36,737 bases of DNA from Oceanisphaera pacifica (GCF_017498065.1 NZ_JAGDFX010000023.1:1-36737); one strand, 5' to 3'; numbered from the stretch's first letter, positions 1 to 8,945 are shown. Notes: a model not told the origin generated them from the letters alone. A program made the numbers and translations.

Positions 1-131
1 TCATTTGTATAGACTTTTGCTTACGAGCAAGCGCTGTGAAGTCCGTATTTTTGAAGTCATCCATAGAATAATCATCAAGTAAGGCAGGGTGGGAACAATT
101 AGACCATATCTTTACTTAGATTGGTATTAGT

Positions 132-197
132 CCACGGAGCCCGAATGAAAAAAGCCCTGCTCGATGAGCAGGGCTTTGGGATGATGGCGGGGTGGCA
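132..197. repeat. Terminator-containing repeat unit, copy 1
   Basis: This 66-bp unit closely matches 259-327. Both read CCACGGAGCC, then GAATGAAAAAAGCCC, a hairpin, and end in GATGGCGG(G/A)GTGG. The last 11 bases (187-197) match the acceptor/CCA end of the tRNA fragment in copy 2 and then diverge. It may be a scar of an earlier duplication or integration at the same tRNA end (inference). Confidence 0.6.
151..177 (-). terminator. Rho-independent terminator
   Basis: A perfect 12-bp stem (AAAGCCCTGCTC / GAGCAGGGCTTT) has a 3-nt loop. On the minus strand it is followed by a run of T, so it would stop leftward transcription, the direction of the tRNA remnant. Confidence 0.8.
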
Positions 198-258
198 AAC
201 GCACCGCGTTTGAAGGTTGGAGCGCAGCGACCTGTAGGGTCGAATTTATTCGACCGCT

Positions 259-327
259 CTATCCACGGAGCCAGAATGAAAAAAGCCCAGACTGTTAAGT
301 CTGGGCTTTTGAATGATGGCGGAGTGG
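259..327. repeat. Terminator-containing repeat unit, copy 2
   Basis: This is the second copy of the unit at 132-197, about 127 bp away. It runs into the tRNA-Asp 3' fragment at 317. The hairpin sequences differ but the flanks are conserved. Confidence 0.6.
281..310 (-). terminator. Terminator of the tRNA-Asp locus
   Basis: A 13-bp perfect stem (AAAAGCCCAGACT / AGTCTGGGCTTTT) encloses loop GTTA. It lies 6 bp beyond the CCA end of the tRNA-Asp remnant, where a tRNA terminator is expected. Confidence 0.8.
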
Positions 328-365
328 ACGGGACTCGAACCCGCGACCCCCGGCGTGACAGGCCG
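317..365 (-). tRNA. tRNA-Asp(GTC), 3' fragment (attachment site)
   Basis: Read on the minus strand, this 49-nt piece carries the anticodon stem-loop with GTC, the variable region, a T arm with GGTTCGAGTCCC and the acceptor end CCACTCCGCCA. The D arm and 5' acceptor strand are missing: matching stops just inside the anticodon stem, after which the sequence is AT-rich and unrelated. Tyrosine integrases commonly cross over at the anticodon loop, so I read this as the displaced 3' half left at one end of an integrated island. The island would lie to the right, and a reconstituted tRNA-Asp would stand at its far end, outside the window. As it stands it cannot make a working tRNA. Confidence 0.85.
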
Positions 366-512
366 TGCCAGTCAATATTTCTTAATATACGCTATTCTAC
401 ATTAAACTTAACTAGTTGATATAAATGAGTTAATTCTGGTATGTTAATTTTATGGATTTGAGATAAATTGACAACAATTAAGTGGTCACGGTCACAGTAT
501 ATTAATTTTTCA

Positions 513-538
513 CAGATCAATTCTTGATCTGATTTTTT
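513..538 (+). promoter_or_regulatory. Perfect inverted repeat with T tract before the recombinase operon
   Basis: CAGATCAA-TTC-TTGATCTG is a perfect 8-bp inverted repeat followed by ATTTTTT, 46 bp before the first start codon of the operon. It could be an attenuator or an operator for the HTH-like first gene product. A TTGACA hexamer stands at 468-473, but I see no well-spaced -10 box. Confidence 0.45.
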
Positions 539-584
539 GCAACATGCACACTGATATTAGCTTATTTATCACTCAGGTGTCACT

Positions 585-1205
585 ATGCCGGCTGCTGTTT
601 TTGTTAATCGAAACATCCATGTTGAACTCCACCCTGCAGCACGTTCAGCATATGAATGGTGCATGCAATACCCTCAACGAATCAGTTGGTCTGATCTGCC
701 TCAACCGATCATAACCGGACTGAGTAAAGAGCCCCTACGCGGCGTCATGATTAAAGAAGAAGGTACAAAGAAAGACAATAAATCTGCACGTCACTTTATG
801 CTTTACTCACCGCTGTGGTCGATACAATTGTGGCCATCAACACGCCCCCCAAATGGCACTCTGCTCGTCAGTTTAAGTCCGCAAGAAATATCAGATGAGG
901 AGGTCGAAACCGCAGCTTGGCTGTCAGCACTTAGTCCACTTTTGTTGTCAGTGGATCATCACCAAACTGCTGAAATCCGTGACGCACTTGTAGCCCATAT
1001 GCCAGTCAAAGTGCACCAAAAATTACTCCGAGCAAAGGTGCTAAGTGATCCTATGTTATGCAGATGGCTAAATATTTCTCGAGGTACTCTAGTGCAACAA
1101 CGACAGAGGAAAGTAATTCGCGAAGATGAAGCGATAGCGGAAGTTCCACAGTCAACTGATGAGTTAATTGCGGCGCTGAAAAAAACTCGGAGTCCAGATG
1201 ACTGA
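585..1205 (+). CDS. Small first protein of the three-gene recombinase operon
   Basis: This is a 206-aa soluble protein that I cannot assign to a named family. Residues about 145-175 (VHQKLLRAKVLSDPMLCRWL and following ISRGTLVQQRQR) look like a helix-turn-helix, as if a short DNA-binding accessory protein. No signal peptide or membrane segment is visible. The ATG at 585 has an AGGTG about 8 bp upstream. Its stop overlaps the next start by 8 bp, so it is co-translated with two large recombinase-like proteins. By position it is probably the directionality factor, repressor or targeting subunit of the element (inference). A small third protein also occurs in other recombinase trios such as Tn554 and the gamma-mobile-trio islands. 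Confidence 0.65.
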   Translation: MPAAVFVNRNIHVELHPAARSAYEWCMQYPQRISWSDLPQPIITGLSKEPLRGVMIKEEGTKKDNKSARHFMLYSPLWSIQLWPSTRPPNGTLLVSLSPQEISDEEVETAAWLSALSPLLLSVDHHQTAEIRDALVAHMPVKVHQKLLRAKVLSDPMLCRWLNISRGTLVQQRQRKVIREDEAIAEVPQSTDELIAALKKTRSPDD

Positions 1206-3432
1206 ATACAAGTTTCGCTCTTACAGACGGAGGCTCATTACTCAGGCTATCGCGCCTAAAGAGCTGACAAAATGGCATCGGCAGATCATATTTTCGCGTC
1301 TTGCTCAGCTTTGTTCTCCGCTGTTAGAACACTTCGAAAACGATTTAGTTTGGTTCACTGACTCGCTGGAGCAACGCTTAAAAAATACGGCACAGCAACA
1401 ACCAAAAGATGGCGTTGAACTCCAACTAGCGTATCGGCATTTGAGAAAAAAAGAGCGGCTAACTTACGCATCTTATGCGGCTGCACTTTGTGCCCCTTGG
1501 CCTCGAATCGACGATCATGAAAGGTACGCTCAATGGTTAGGAGTGATAGTGCTTTGCTGCTGTCAGTTGCACATTCAAGGACAATACGATTCGGCCATTA
1601 GTTCTGCGCTCCGAGAAATCAGGCTGATTGCTAACGACGCCAAGCATGCGAACATATTTAAGTTGCTACCCACTCCAACAAGTTTCCACTCACTGGCCGA
1701 GCTGGGAGAACAGTTAGAAGTACTTAGGTTGCGTTATGCAGAGCCAAATATTGAATCGACAGGTATAGGCTACCTGTCTGTCGCTGTAAGAAGCGCGGCT
1801 CATCTCAAACAAGGAATCACCCGCAACAGAAAAATTAAGACACCAAAGTTTGAAGCGCCCGAACTTCTCACGCTGATATCGTTGGAACCAGTTGATGACT
1901 CCGGCCTTGAAGTCGACCTGTTGCAAATCACTCCCGAGACAACAGATATCCAAGCCACCGATGAACGAATGAAGCCGGAACCAGGAAAAGCAATGCGTGT
2001 GCATGATCCGCAGCAACGTCAGCAAACACAAACCATGATTGCATTGCAAGGACAGCGCTTCGCAGAGCTACTTGCCAGTCGGCAGCAGTCACTGCCCCCC
2101 AGTTTTGAACAACTCACCGAGTGGGATATCCATCATCTTATTCTGTACTGTTTGGAGAAGTTGAAACAAAAAGATAAACTCGCTGGCTGGATAATACTAG
2201 CCTTGGTCACAGGACGAGACCCAGCCTGGTTGCACGCTCGAGCCAAGCAGTGGAAGTTACTCCAGCTAGCAAAAGGCTATCCCTGTGTGCAAATGCAACA
2301 TAGTGTGCCGGCTAGCCAGCAGGCGGAGATGTTAAAAGAAGTGTTGCCGGAGGTGTCTGGGCATTTCTATCAGGCTCTTCCTATTCAGCTATATGACTGG
2401 GTGGTACAATTTTCTTCCTCTACAAAACCTCCTACTAAAAGCGAGTGTCGAGCTTGGCTTAAAGACATTGATAAGCAACACTCGACTCGCTTGACACTAG
2501 GTCGAATTGTGCGATTTATGGAACATTGGTGTTTGAACCATGGTGTTGATCGGGTCATCATCGCACTTATGCGAGGCGAACACTATCAATCCCGCCCTGC
2601 ACTCTCTTACAGTCACCTGCATCAAGACGAATTAGTGCTGTGCCACTATCGTTATGTAAACGCTATTTTCATTATGGCGGGGCAAGACCCGGAGCTACCA
2701 ACCTCACGCAAAACAGAAGTATACCTAGGAAGCAGATTGCACTTGTCACGGTCAGTGCTCGGCAATTCTTTTGATATATTAGCATCGCCACTTAAGCAAA
2801 AGCGCGATGTTTGGACTGTTCATAATGACTATACTGGCTATGTCTGGGCAATCTTGGCTTTCGCCACGGGCCACAGGGACGTCACCGCTCCACTAGGGAA
2901 AATCACTGATTACAACCCCTATCAACATACCTGGTGGATTAGTGATAAAGAGCGACGTCATGGGCTGGCAGCCAGAACCCTGATTATTCCGCCTACCGCT
3001 GCCAAACAGGTTGAACACTATTTAGAGCACCTGCGCCAACTACAAATACACTGCCGATTTTTGGATCCGGATCTTGCAGTACGTTGCCAGCAGGCCCTGG
3101 ATGGCAGTGGTAACCTGCTATTTATCCTCACCGATAAGCAGGATAAAAAAGTACCAGCAGATCTCACTCCATCGCTGCTGGCAGACCTGTTGCAGACTCG
3201 TCTACCCTGGTCTAGAAACTGGGCTCGCCATCATTTACGCTCTGAGCTAGTTAAATACAGCGTTAATCCTGAACTGATAGACGGGTGGATGGGACATGAG
3301 GAAATTGGCGAGGAAGCATTAGGCCGCCACAGTTTTTTGAGCATGGCTGATTGTAGGGAGGTAGCAGATATTATTGAATCTATTTTTGTTACGCACAAAA
3401 TAAAGGCGATTATCGGATGGACAACCCACTAA
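1198..3432 (+). CDS. Tyrosine-recombinase-like protein, nucleophile apparently missing
   Basis: This is a 744-aa protein. The C-terminal third has the tyrosine-recombinase pattern: Arg in FATGHRDV near residue 558, an HxxR box in WARHHLRSEL near 678, and the second His box in GWMGHEE near 700. Where the catalytic Tyr should follow, the sequence reads ALGRHSFLSM with no Tyr. The first 450 residues show no domain I recognise and may bind DNA or partner proteins. It overlaps both neighbours (8 and 16 bp), implying fixed stoichiometry. It may be a catalytically dead subunit that works with the downstream enzyme, or may use another residue. Recombinase fold confidence is good; the loss of activity is inferred from the missing Tyr. 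Confidence 0.75.
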   Translation: MTEYKFRSYRRRLITQAIAPKELTKWHRQIIFSRLAQLCSPLLEHFENDLVWFTDSLEQRLKNTAQQQPKDGVELQLAYRHLRKKERLTYASYAAALCAPWPRIDDHERYAQWLGVIVLCCCQLHIQGQYDSAISSALREIRLIANDAKHANIFKLLPTPTSFHSLAELGEQLEVLRLRYAEPNIESTGIGYLSVAVRSAAHLKQGITRNRKIKTPKFEAPELLTLISLEPVDDSGLEVDLLQITPETTDIQATDERMKPEPGKAMRVHDPQQRQQTQTMIALQGQRFAELLASRQQSLPPSFEQLTEWDIHHLILYCLEKLKQKDKLAGWIILALVTGRDPAWLHARAKQWKLLQLAKGYPCVQMQHSVPASQQAEMLKEVLPEVSGHFYQALPIQLYDWVVQFSSSTKPPTKSECRAWLKDIDKQHSTRLTLGRIVRFMEHWCLNHGVDRVIIALMRGEHYQSRPALSYSHLHQDELVLCHYRYVNAIFIMAGQDPELPTSRKTEVYLGSRLHLSRSVLGNSFDILASPLKQKRDVWTVHNDYTGYVWAILAFATGHRDVTAPLGKITDYNPYQHTWWISDKERRHGLAARTLIIPPTAAKQVEHYLEHLRQLQIHCRFLDPDLAVRCQQALDGSGNLLFILTDKQDKKVPADLTPSLLADLLQTRLPWSRNWARHHLRSELVKYSVNPELIDGWMGHEEIGEEALGRHSFLSMADCREVADIIESIFVTHKIKAIIGWTTH

Positions 3433-6400
3433 CTTTACCTGCATCACGACAAGCTGCCATGATCATGTTGGGCCGAGAACACCGTCGGGTTAAGCGCCAG
3501 CTACGAGATGAGCAAATTTTGCGTGTAGCTATTAGTATCGTGCGCCGACATTTTCCTCGCATACTACATAATCCGCCCGACGCTCAAGGATTCGATAAAG
3601 CTTGGCCACAAATAGAGCAGTCACTCCGGGGGGAGCTGAAAAATGAGAGTGCTTACCGACATGCCTACAGCTTTTTATGCAAACAGCTAGAGGCCGGAAA
3701 TCGTAAAGGGATCTGGCTAGTACAGGTACCGGCTCCATATATCACATTACGCCGAAGACGCCCTACCCGAACCCTAACCTGGCAACATAGTTCCCGGCTG
3801 ATAGCCGAAGCAGAGCATCACTGGTTTATCAGCCTACAACCCAGTCAACTGGAGCCTGATGCGCTGTTTTCCCGACTATTACTCTCCATGGTGCTCTATG
3901 GCGGGCTCAGCCGTCCAGCACTATGGCCGGCATTAGCTCAAGCACTGAACAAACCCAGCCCCCTCAAAGGTAATAGTGAATGTTGCTGGCTAGTTCTAGA
4001 GCGCGTCCCAGATCGTCATCAAGCCAGCAACTTGTATATCAGAGAACCAGAGACTGGCGAGCTGGTCACCCACTGTGAGATCCTTTATGTGCCCGATACC
4101 ATCAGTCTTGGCCTATTACGGCAATTTTTACAGCAGAAGCCATCAGGCTGGCAGCCCCCTGTTACTACTGCTGAATGCTTAACACTGCTGAACCAAGAGC
4201 TGGGTACAGATCTTTCTAAAATGCAACTTGCACATGGGGGAATCACCGTCACTGAACATCAAAAAGGGATCGAGCTACCTCAGGTGCTGATAGAATATGC
4301 TACGGGTCGTCAGCCTAGTGCAAGTCTGCCTTATTGTTACTGGCGACGATTGCTTCAACCGGCACTGCTTTCTTGTAAAGTCACAAGTTTTACGCAATTC
4401 TCAACCTTTCCTCCACGACTCACTCAGCAGCGCCGCCAGCAAAATAATCGCCGTCCAAAACCACATTTAATTAGCCTGTTGCGAGGACTGTTAACAACTG
4501 ACCCTGCTCGCTATAAAAGTAAACGTGCTGTCATCAACGAGTTACGTGAGCTTAGTCGAGAAGAACTAGCATTGCCTGAGAGTGCGTTGATCAACTGGCT
4601 GCTTGAACACCTTGAAGACAGAGGTAACGCTATATCGACAGCTAAACGTTACTTCAATGCAATTGCTACCGAATGGCTAATTGCGACAGCTGATCAGGAC
4701 TTGCTCAGCTATTGTGGCGAGGATTTTCATGACTTGTATTTATCGATACTCAATCGGCCTCGTAGCCAGCAAGATAGAGAATATCGGGCGAGCCGTCTGG
4801 AAGATCTCCATTTGTTTGGGGCTAAAGTGCTGGGATTTCCTCCTTTACCAGAGCCATTGCAGGAAGGGAGCGATGTTATCGTTCGTATTAGCTCAGCGGT
4901 GGTGGATGAGCCCCTGTTTTCTGCTCTTTTGAAGCAGTTTCAGAGCCTAGAAGATCTTGGCGAATATTTGCGCCGCACCTATATTTGCTTTCTGATCATC
5001 GCGTACCGCACCGGTCTGAGACCTGGCGAAATAGCCAAACTGCGCTTGTGCGATATCGAGCCTTCTGCCACAGCCTGGCTATTTGTGCGTAACAACCAAT
5101 ACGGCAGTAATAAAACTGAGGCTGCCCTGCGTAAGGTTCCATTATACCCGCTACTAACTGCAACAGAGCATAAGCTAGTTAGCCAATTTATAGGGGAGCG
5201 TCGCCTGAATAGCGAAAAAACAACACAATTGCTATTTCATCAACCAGAAAACCCTTATGAGCCTCTGGATACCATGCCGTTATCTCTTGCTGTGCGTACC
5301 ATTTTGGCTGAGTGTACTGGAGGTTTATATTACCGACTCTATCATCTACGCCACAGTGCGCTGTCCCGCTTACAACTGCTTCTACATGAGGATTACCTGA
5401 GCTTGCCTGAATATCTGGCGACGTTACTGCCTTACAGCGTCGCTAAACGGAAAAGCCTTCGTACTCTAATTACAGGGCAAAGTCGCTTGCGAGATAGATA
5501 TTCAGCACTGGCAGTATTTGCAGGACATAGCAGCCCAGATACAACACTCAGTACTTACTTGCATTTTAGTGACATACTGTTAGGACTGCATTTAAGGCAT
5601 AACCAGCGCGAGCTCAACGCTGAGCAAGCCCAAACGTTACTTGGACTCAGGCCATTTCGCATTAGCCAGCTGCAAAAAGAAGAGATCCCCATTACACCAG
5701 CGCACACTGCAGACTATATACGCAAACGCCTATCACGCTATATCGACCCCGTGCTGATGCCAAAGGAAGCTCAAGCCATTCCGTCTGAAATAGCGCTACC
5801 CTCTAGAAGTAGCAGCAAATACGAGCCCATGTTAGCAGTACTGGCCAAAATACAAGACGGTTATGATCATAGGGAAATAGCCTGGTTTTATCAGCTGAGT
5901 ACAGAACAAATAGAAGGATGGCATCAAAGTGCTCTAGCGCTGCGAGCACTGACTACTGAAAAGCAACTATCTCGCTTGTTCCCTCGTAGCCGTCGTCATC
6001 AACTACTTCCACCAGAGCCGGTAGGCGTGGCAGAACGACGTGATTTAGCTATCGGCTTAAAACGATGTCGTGAGTTATATACCTCACCGGAGACTAGAAG
6101 TGAGTTAATCAGTTTAATTCGTTATACCCTCACACACAGTAATAGCTCGCGGTCAGGGATTAAATTCGACGACCCTGTTTGTTTTCAACGTTTTATGACG
6201 ACAGCAAGCCAAGTGTTTGATGAGAAACGTTGGCGACTATCCTTGCGCTACACTGATCAGCAAGTTACTCAGCAATGGCAATATGGCTCAATGGAGATTT
6301 TAGGCTATCCCATGAAACAGCAGGCTCGGTTTAATCAGGGCTCAGGCTGGCTACAGCTACGCCATAGAGAAGAGGAAAAGCGCCAAGAAACAGGTAAGCT

Positions 6401-6545
6401 AGGTTATTCATCTCATAGCCTGCGTATTTTATTACACAGGCTCGCTATTATATTATTTACAGCAGATGAAATTAGCGCTTGGCAAACATCGGATGAAGAC
6501 GTCGAGTTCTTAGACTCTGAGCGACCCAACAGTCGAGAAGACTAA
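3417..6545 (+). CDS. Giant tyrosine recombinase, third gene of the trio
   Basis: At 1042 aa this is far longer than usual integrases (300-450 aa). The catalytic domain is central: Arg in YRTGLRPGE near residue 535, Lys candidate in ALRKVPLY, HLRH in LYHLRHSALS near 642, and FAGHSSPDTT followed by the nucleophile in STYLHF near 712. All expected residues are present. About 520 residues precede and 300 follow this domain. The latter part contains a short region resembling helix-turn-helix (DHREIAWFYQLSTEQIEGWH). The start overlaps the preceding gene by 16 bp. It is probably the active recombinase of the element. Lengths and order (206/744/1042) do not fit Tn554 or RIT elements. The gamma-mobile-trio family is the closest idea, but I could not confirm it. 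Confidence 0.8.
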   Translation: MDNPLTLPASRQAAMIMLGREHRRVKRQLRDEQILRVAISIVRRHFPRILHNPPDAQGFDKAWPQIEQSLRGELKNESAYRHAYSFLCKQLEAGNRKGIWLVQVPAPYITLRRRRPTRTLTWQHSSRLIAEAEHHWFISLQPSQLEPDALFSRLLLSMVLYGGLSRPALWPALAQALNKPSPLKGNSECCWLVLERVPDRHQASNLYIREPETGELVTHCEILYVPDTISLGLLRQFLQQKPSGWQPPVTTAECLTLLNQELGTDLSKMQLAHGGITVTEHQKGIELPQVLIEYATGRQPSASLPYCYWRRLLQPALLSCKVTSFTQFSTFPPRLTQQRRQQNNRRPKPHLISLLRGLLTTDPARYKSKRAVINELRELSREELALPESALINWLLEHLEDRGNAISTAKRYFNAIATEWLIATADQDLLSYCGEDFHDLYLSILNRPRSQQDREYRASRLEDLHLFGAKVLGFPPLPEPLQEGSDVIVRISSAVVDEPLFSALLKQFQSLEDLGEYLRRTYICFLIIAYRTGLRPGEIAKLRLCDIEPSATAWLFVRNNQYGSNKTEAALRKVPLYPLLTATEHKLVSQFIGERRLNSEKTTQLLFHQPENPYEPLDTMPLSLAVRTILAECTGGLYYRLYHLRHSALSRLQLLLHEDYLSLPEYLATLLPYSVAKRKSLRTLITGQSRLRDRYSALAVFAGHSSPDTTLSTYLHFSDILLGLHLRHNQRELNAEQAQTLLGLRPFRISQLQKEEIPITPAHTADYIRKRLSRYIDPVLMPKEAQAIPSEIALPSRSSSKYEPMLAVLAKIQDGYDHREIAWFYQLSTEQIEGWHQSALALRALTTEKQLSRLFPRSRRHQLLPPEPVGVAERRDLAIGLKRCRELYTSPETRSELISLIRYTLTHSNSSRSGIKFDDPVCFQRFMTTASQVFDEKRWRLSLRYTDQQVTQQWQYGSMEILGYPMKQQARFNQGSGWLQLRHREEEKRQETGKLGYSSHSLRILLHRLAIILFTADEISAWQTSDEDVEFLDSERPNSRED

Positions 6546-6547
6546 TA

Positions 6548-6578
6548 AAAAACGGGCTATGAAAGCCCGTTTTTAGCT
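6548..6578 (+). terminator. Bidirectional terminator between convergent genes
   Basis: AAAAACGGGCT-ATGA-AAGCCCGTTTTT is a GC-rich stem flanked by A and T runs. It sits between the convergent ends of the recombinase operon and the HD-domain gene and can serve both strands. Confidence 0.85.
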
Positions 6579-6589
6579 AAAGGTGTTCA

Positions 6590-7459
6590 TTACCCTAATC
6601 GCTTATACAACTGATTATCTAGAGGAGATTTTGCATACCAGTAATAATCAGGAACATTGGTGAATGCGCGACGCCAGTTAGAGACCTCAGCTGAAATTCG
6701 GTCACACATACGCACGATACTGGCAACCTGATAAGGCTCACCATGCTGACCGACTTTTACAGATAAACATGCACTTAATGCTTCAAATATTTTCGGTGCT
6801 CGCACACTGAGCCGGTCTAAAGGATCAGCCAGCAACATAAAGTTATAAGACTCATGTTGTACGCACATACCTGAGGGCTGATTATAATATAAACGAATTT
6901 TTCCTATGTCGTGTAACAGACCGCCGACGAACGCGACCCAAACAGAGGTGCCACCTAACTGATGCTTATTACATAACATAGCAGCCGTCATCGCTACCTC
7001 ATGACTATGCGCCAGCAACCCACCTAGCTCATCATGATGGTGGCGATGGCTACCCTGCCCCTGACAAAATGGCACCATAATAGAATCATTCATCAACACT
7101 TCGAGCAAGAAATCACGCAGTGCGGCTCCTTCGATATACGCGAGCATGCTCCATATTTCTTCTAATAAAGGCTTTTGTTCTTCGGACACTAAGGCCAACT
7201 GCTGAGTCAATTTTTGCTTATCAATCAGTTGAGGTAACGAAACTACTGAGCAGAGCTGGAACATACCACCCTGATGAATAATATCAGCAAGCACCCATTG
7301 ACCATCTGGATTGACCGCTTGCATTTGCAAAGGCATAAGCGATAACGATACTTCACGTTTCTCTGAGCTAAACCGCCATACCGTAGCAACACCATTATCA
7401 AATTGCTGCTCTGCCCAGAGCAATTCAGGGCGAGTTTGTGTCAAAAGTAATGGACTCAT
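6590..7459 (-). CDS. TraI-type HD-domain protein (TraI_2-like)
   Basis: This 289-aa protein has an HD signature: HHHDELGGLLAHSHEVA near residues 139-155 and GGLLHDIGK near 179-187, giving the His/His-Asp metal ligands. This arrangement is that of the TraI_2 domain found in ICE TraI proteins and in stand-alone island proteins. Here the C-terminal relaxase-type half is absent, so conjugation is not implied. It overlaps the integrase stop codon by 4 bp (ATGA) and is translated after it. In many islands this kind of gene is co-transcribed with the integrase; its task there is not established. It could be a phosphohydrolase acting on nucleotides or nucleic acid. Confidence 0.7.
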   Translation of the reverse strand: MSPLLLTQTRPELLWAEQQFDNGVATVWRFSSEKREVSLSLMPLQMQAVNPDGQWVLADIIHQGGMFQLCSVVSLPQLIDKQKLTQQLALVSEEQKPLLEEIWSMLAYIEGAALRDFLLEVLMNDSIMVPFCQGQGSHRHHHDELGGLLAHSHEVAMTAAMLCNKHQLGGTSVWVAFVGGLLHDIGKIRLYYNQPSGMCVQHESYNFMLLADPLDRLSVRAPKIFEALSACLSVKVGQHGEPYQVASIVRMCDRISAEVSNWRRAFTNVPDYYWYAKSPLDNQLYKRLG

Positions 7460-8634
7460 GCTTCTTCCTCCACTGTGAACTCTTCATCAAGTAATGATTC
7501 AAAGGCCGCCCCATCTCGCCTCAGTAAGTTAGGAACGTAACGTGAATACACACGGAATAACATTGAAGTGTTGGCATGGCCCAGCTGGCGGGCAATCCAC
7601 TCTGGATTTTCACCTGCGGCTAACCACAAAGTGGCGGCGGTATGCCGTGTTTGATAGGGATTACGCTTAGCAAGATCTAAATGCTCTAACAGCGGGTACC
7701 AAACTCGTCGCGTCACATTGCGGTGGTTTAAAGGCTCCCCATTACGTGCACAAAATACAAATTCACTTTTTTCACCTGTTCTACCCCATTGTTCAAATAA
7801 GGCGTCATAAACCCGCTGAGACATAGAAAGTGTGCGATACGAGCCTGATGTTTTGGTCGGCCCCAATTTGCCACGCACTAGCGCTTGATGGATATGAATG
7901 AGTCGGGCGCCAAAATCGACATGTTCCCAGGTTAAACCGTCTATTTCACCAGTGCGTAGCCCGGTAAAGAAGCGCACAGTGTAATAAGGTCTAAAATCCG
8001 GCCGTATCTTAGCTAATAGCATGGACACCTCTTCTAGCGAGAAGGGCTGAATATCAGCACGAGGCATCGGTAGAGCTTTAATATTACGCCATGGCGACTC
8101 GTACCCAAGGCGATCAGCTGCCTCATTCAAGATAAGTCGCAAGTAGGTCATAATATGGTTGATACGCGATGCAGATAAAGCCTTACCCGTCACTGCATCA
8201 GCCGCACAAAGACCCAGACGAAATGCCAAGATATCACTTTTAGTAATAGCTCCAATCGGTATATCACTAAATTTCGGCTCAAGGTGGCAACGTAAAATGC
8301 CCTCTACGGTTTCATACTGGCTCTCTCGCCACTCCACCCGCTTCTCTTCTAACCACTGCTGACTAAAAACCGAAAAAAGCATTTTTCCACCGGTTGCCTT
8401 CTGCGCTTCTAATATCGCAATATGACGAAATGTCTCTACGCGCGGGCTGTCAGGGAAGTGGTGGGCATAATCAAAAGTGCCCAACTTTATTTGCTGCTCC
8501 ATCTGCGCCAGCAGTTTTTCTAGCTTCTTACGATTCGCAGGCGTATCTGCCACCTTGGTTTGCTCGCGGCAACGCTTCCCCTTAAAACGAAAATCCAGAT
8601 ACAAACGTCCATCGCGTGTATTAACCGTTCCCAT
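7456..8634 (-). CDS. Site-specific tyrosine integrase
   Basis: This 392-aa protein has typical phage/island integrase layout. The N-terminus (about 1-65, GTVNTRDGRLYLDFRFKGKR) matches the DUF3596 Arm-DNA-binding type. A SAM-like core-binding domain follows (about 85-185). The catalytic domain has Arg in FTGLRTGE near 225, the TRHTAATLWL box near 325, LGHANTSM near 350 and the Tyr in VYSRY. All key residues except a clear first His of the HxxR box are present, and the variant YQTRHT is common in this group. Start chosen at the ATG preceded by GGAGCAC. It heads a leftward operon with the HD gene, 10 bp after the excisionase-like gene. Its likely target is a tRNA 3' end. Confidence 0.9.
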   Translation of the reverse strand: MGTVNTRDGRLYLDFRFKGKRCREQTKVADTPANRKKLEKLLAQMEQQIKLGTFDYAHHFPDSPRVETFRHIAILEAQKATGGKMLFSVFSQQWLEEKRVEWRESQYETVEGILRCHLEPKFSDIPIGAITKSDILAFRLGLCAADAVTGKALSASRINHIMTYLRLILNEAADRLGYESPWRNIKALPMPRADIQPFSLEEVSMLLAKIRPDFRPYYTVRFFTGLRTGEIDGLTWEHVDFGARLIHIHQALVRGKLGPTKTSGSYRTLSMSQRVYDALFEQWGRTGEKSEFVFCARNGEPLNHRNVTRRVWYPLLEHLDLAKRNPYQTRHTAATLWLAAGENPEWIARQLGHANTSMLFRVYSRYVPNLLRRDGAAFESLLDEEFTVEEEA

Positions 8635-8644
8635 AATGTGCTCC

Positions 8645-8857
8645 TTACATCATGCCGATGGCATCGTTAACCGACAGACCTTGCAGCATGGTTTCTTCCA
8701 CCCGCTCCCAAATAAATAAAATCTTACGACCACCAAAGGGACGGATGTAATGTACCCCCTCAAACAACACCGAATCCTTTAAACACTGACGGATGGTGCG
8801 AACGTCGTACTTGATACGAGAAGACAGCTCTTCAGTTGTTAGATAGGTATGTGTCAT
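8645..8857 (-). CDS. Excisionase / AlpA-like DNA-binding protein
   Basis: This is a 70-aa protein. TTEELSSRIKYDVRTIRQCL is a winged-helix or AlpA/MerR-like HTH, followed by a basic wing-like part (HYIRPFGGRKILFIWER). Small proteins of this kind directly upstream of an integrase act as recombination directionality factors or integrase activators. I start at the ATG at 8857 (SD GAGGG) and not the upstream TTG. It lies just before the integrase gene on the same strand and diverges from the XRE gene. Confidence 0.75.
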   Translation of the reverse strand: MTHTYLTTEELSSRIKYDVRTIRQCLKDSVLFEGVHYIRPFGGRKILFIWERVEETMLQGLSVNDAIGMM

Positions 8858-8945
8858 AATCAAACCCTCGCTTTTTGCTCTTCAACAAACATTAATGACC
8901 TACTGAAGAGAATTTAGCACACTTAAGAACCATTGCAAGTCATTT

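Noticed and set aside
197-260. attC-like sequence (GGTTGGAGCGCAGCGACC) near the tRNA fragment.
   Set aside because: It lacks the GTTRRRY/RYYYAAC boundaries seen in the true attC sites.
585-6545. Naming the trio GmtX/GmtY/GmtZ (gamma-mobile-trio).
   Set aside because: Gene number and one giant recombinase fit, but gene order and the size of the second protein do not clearly match what I remember of that family, and I could not align them.
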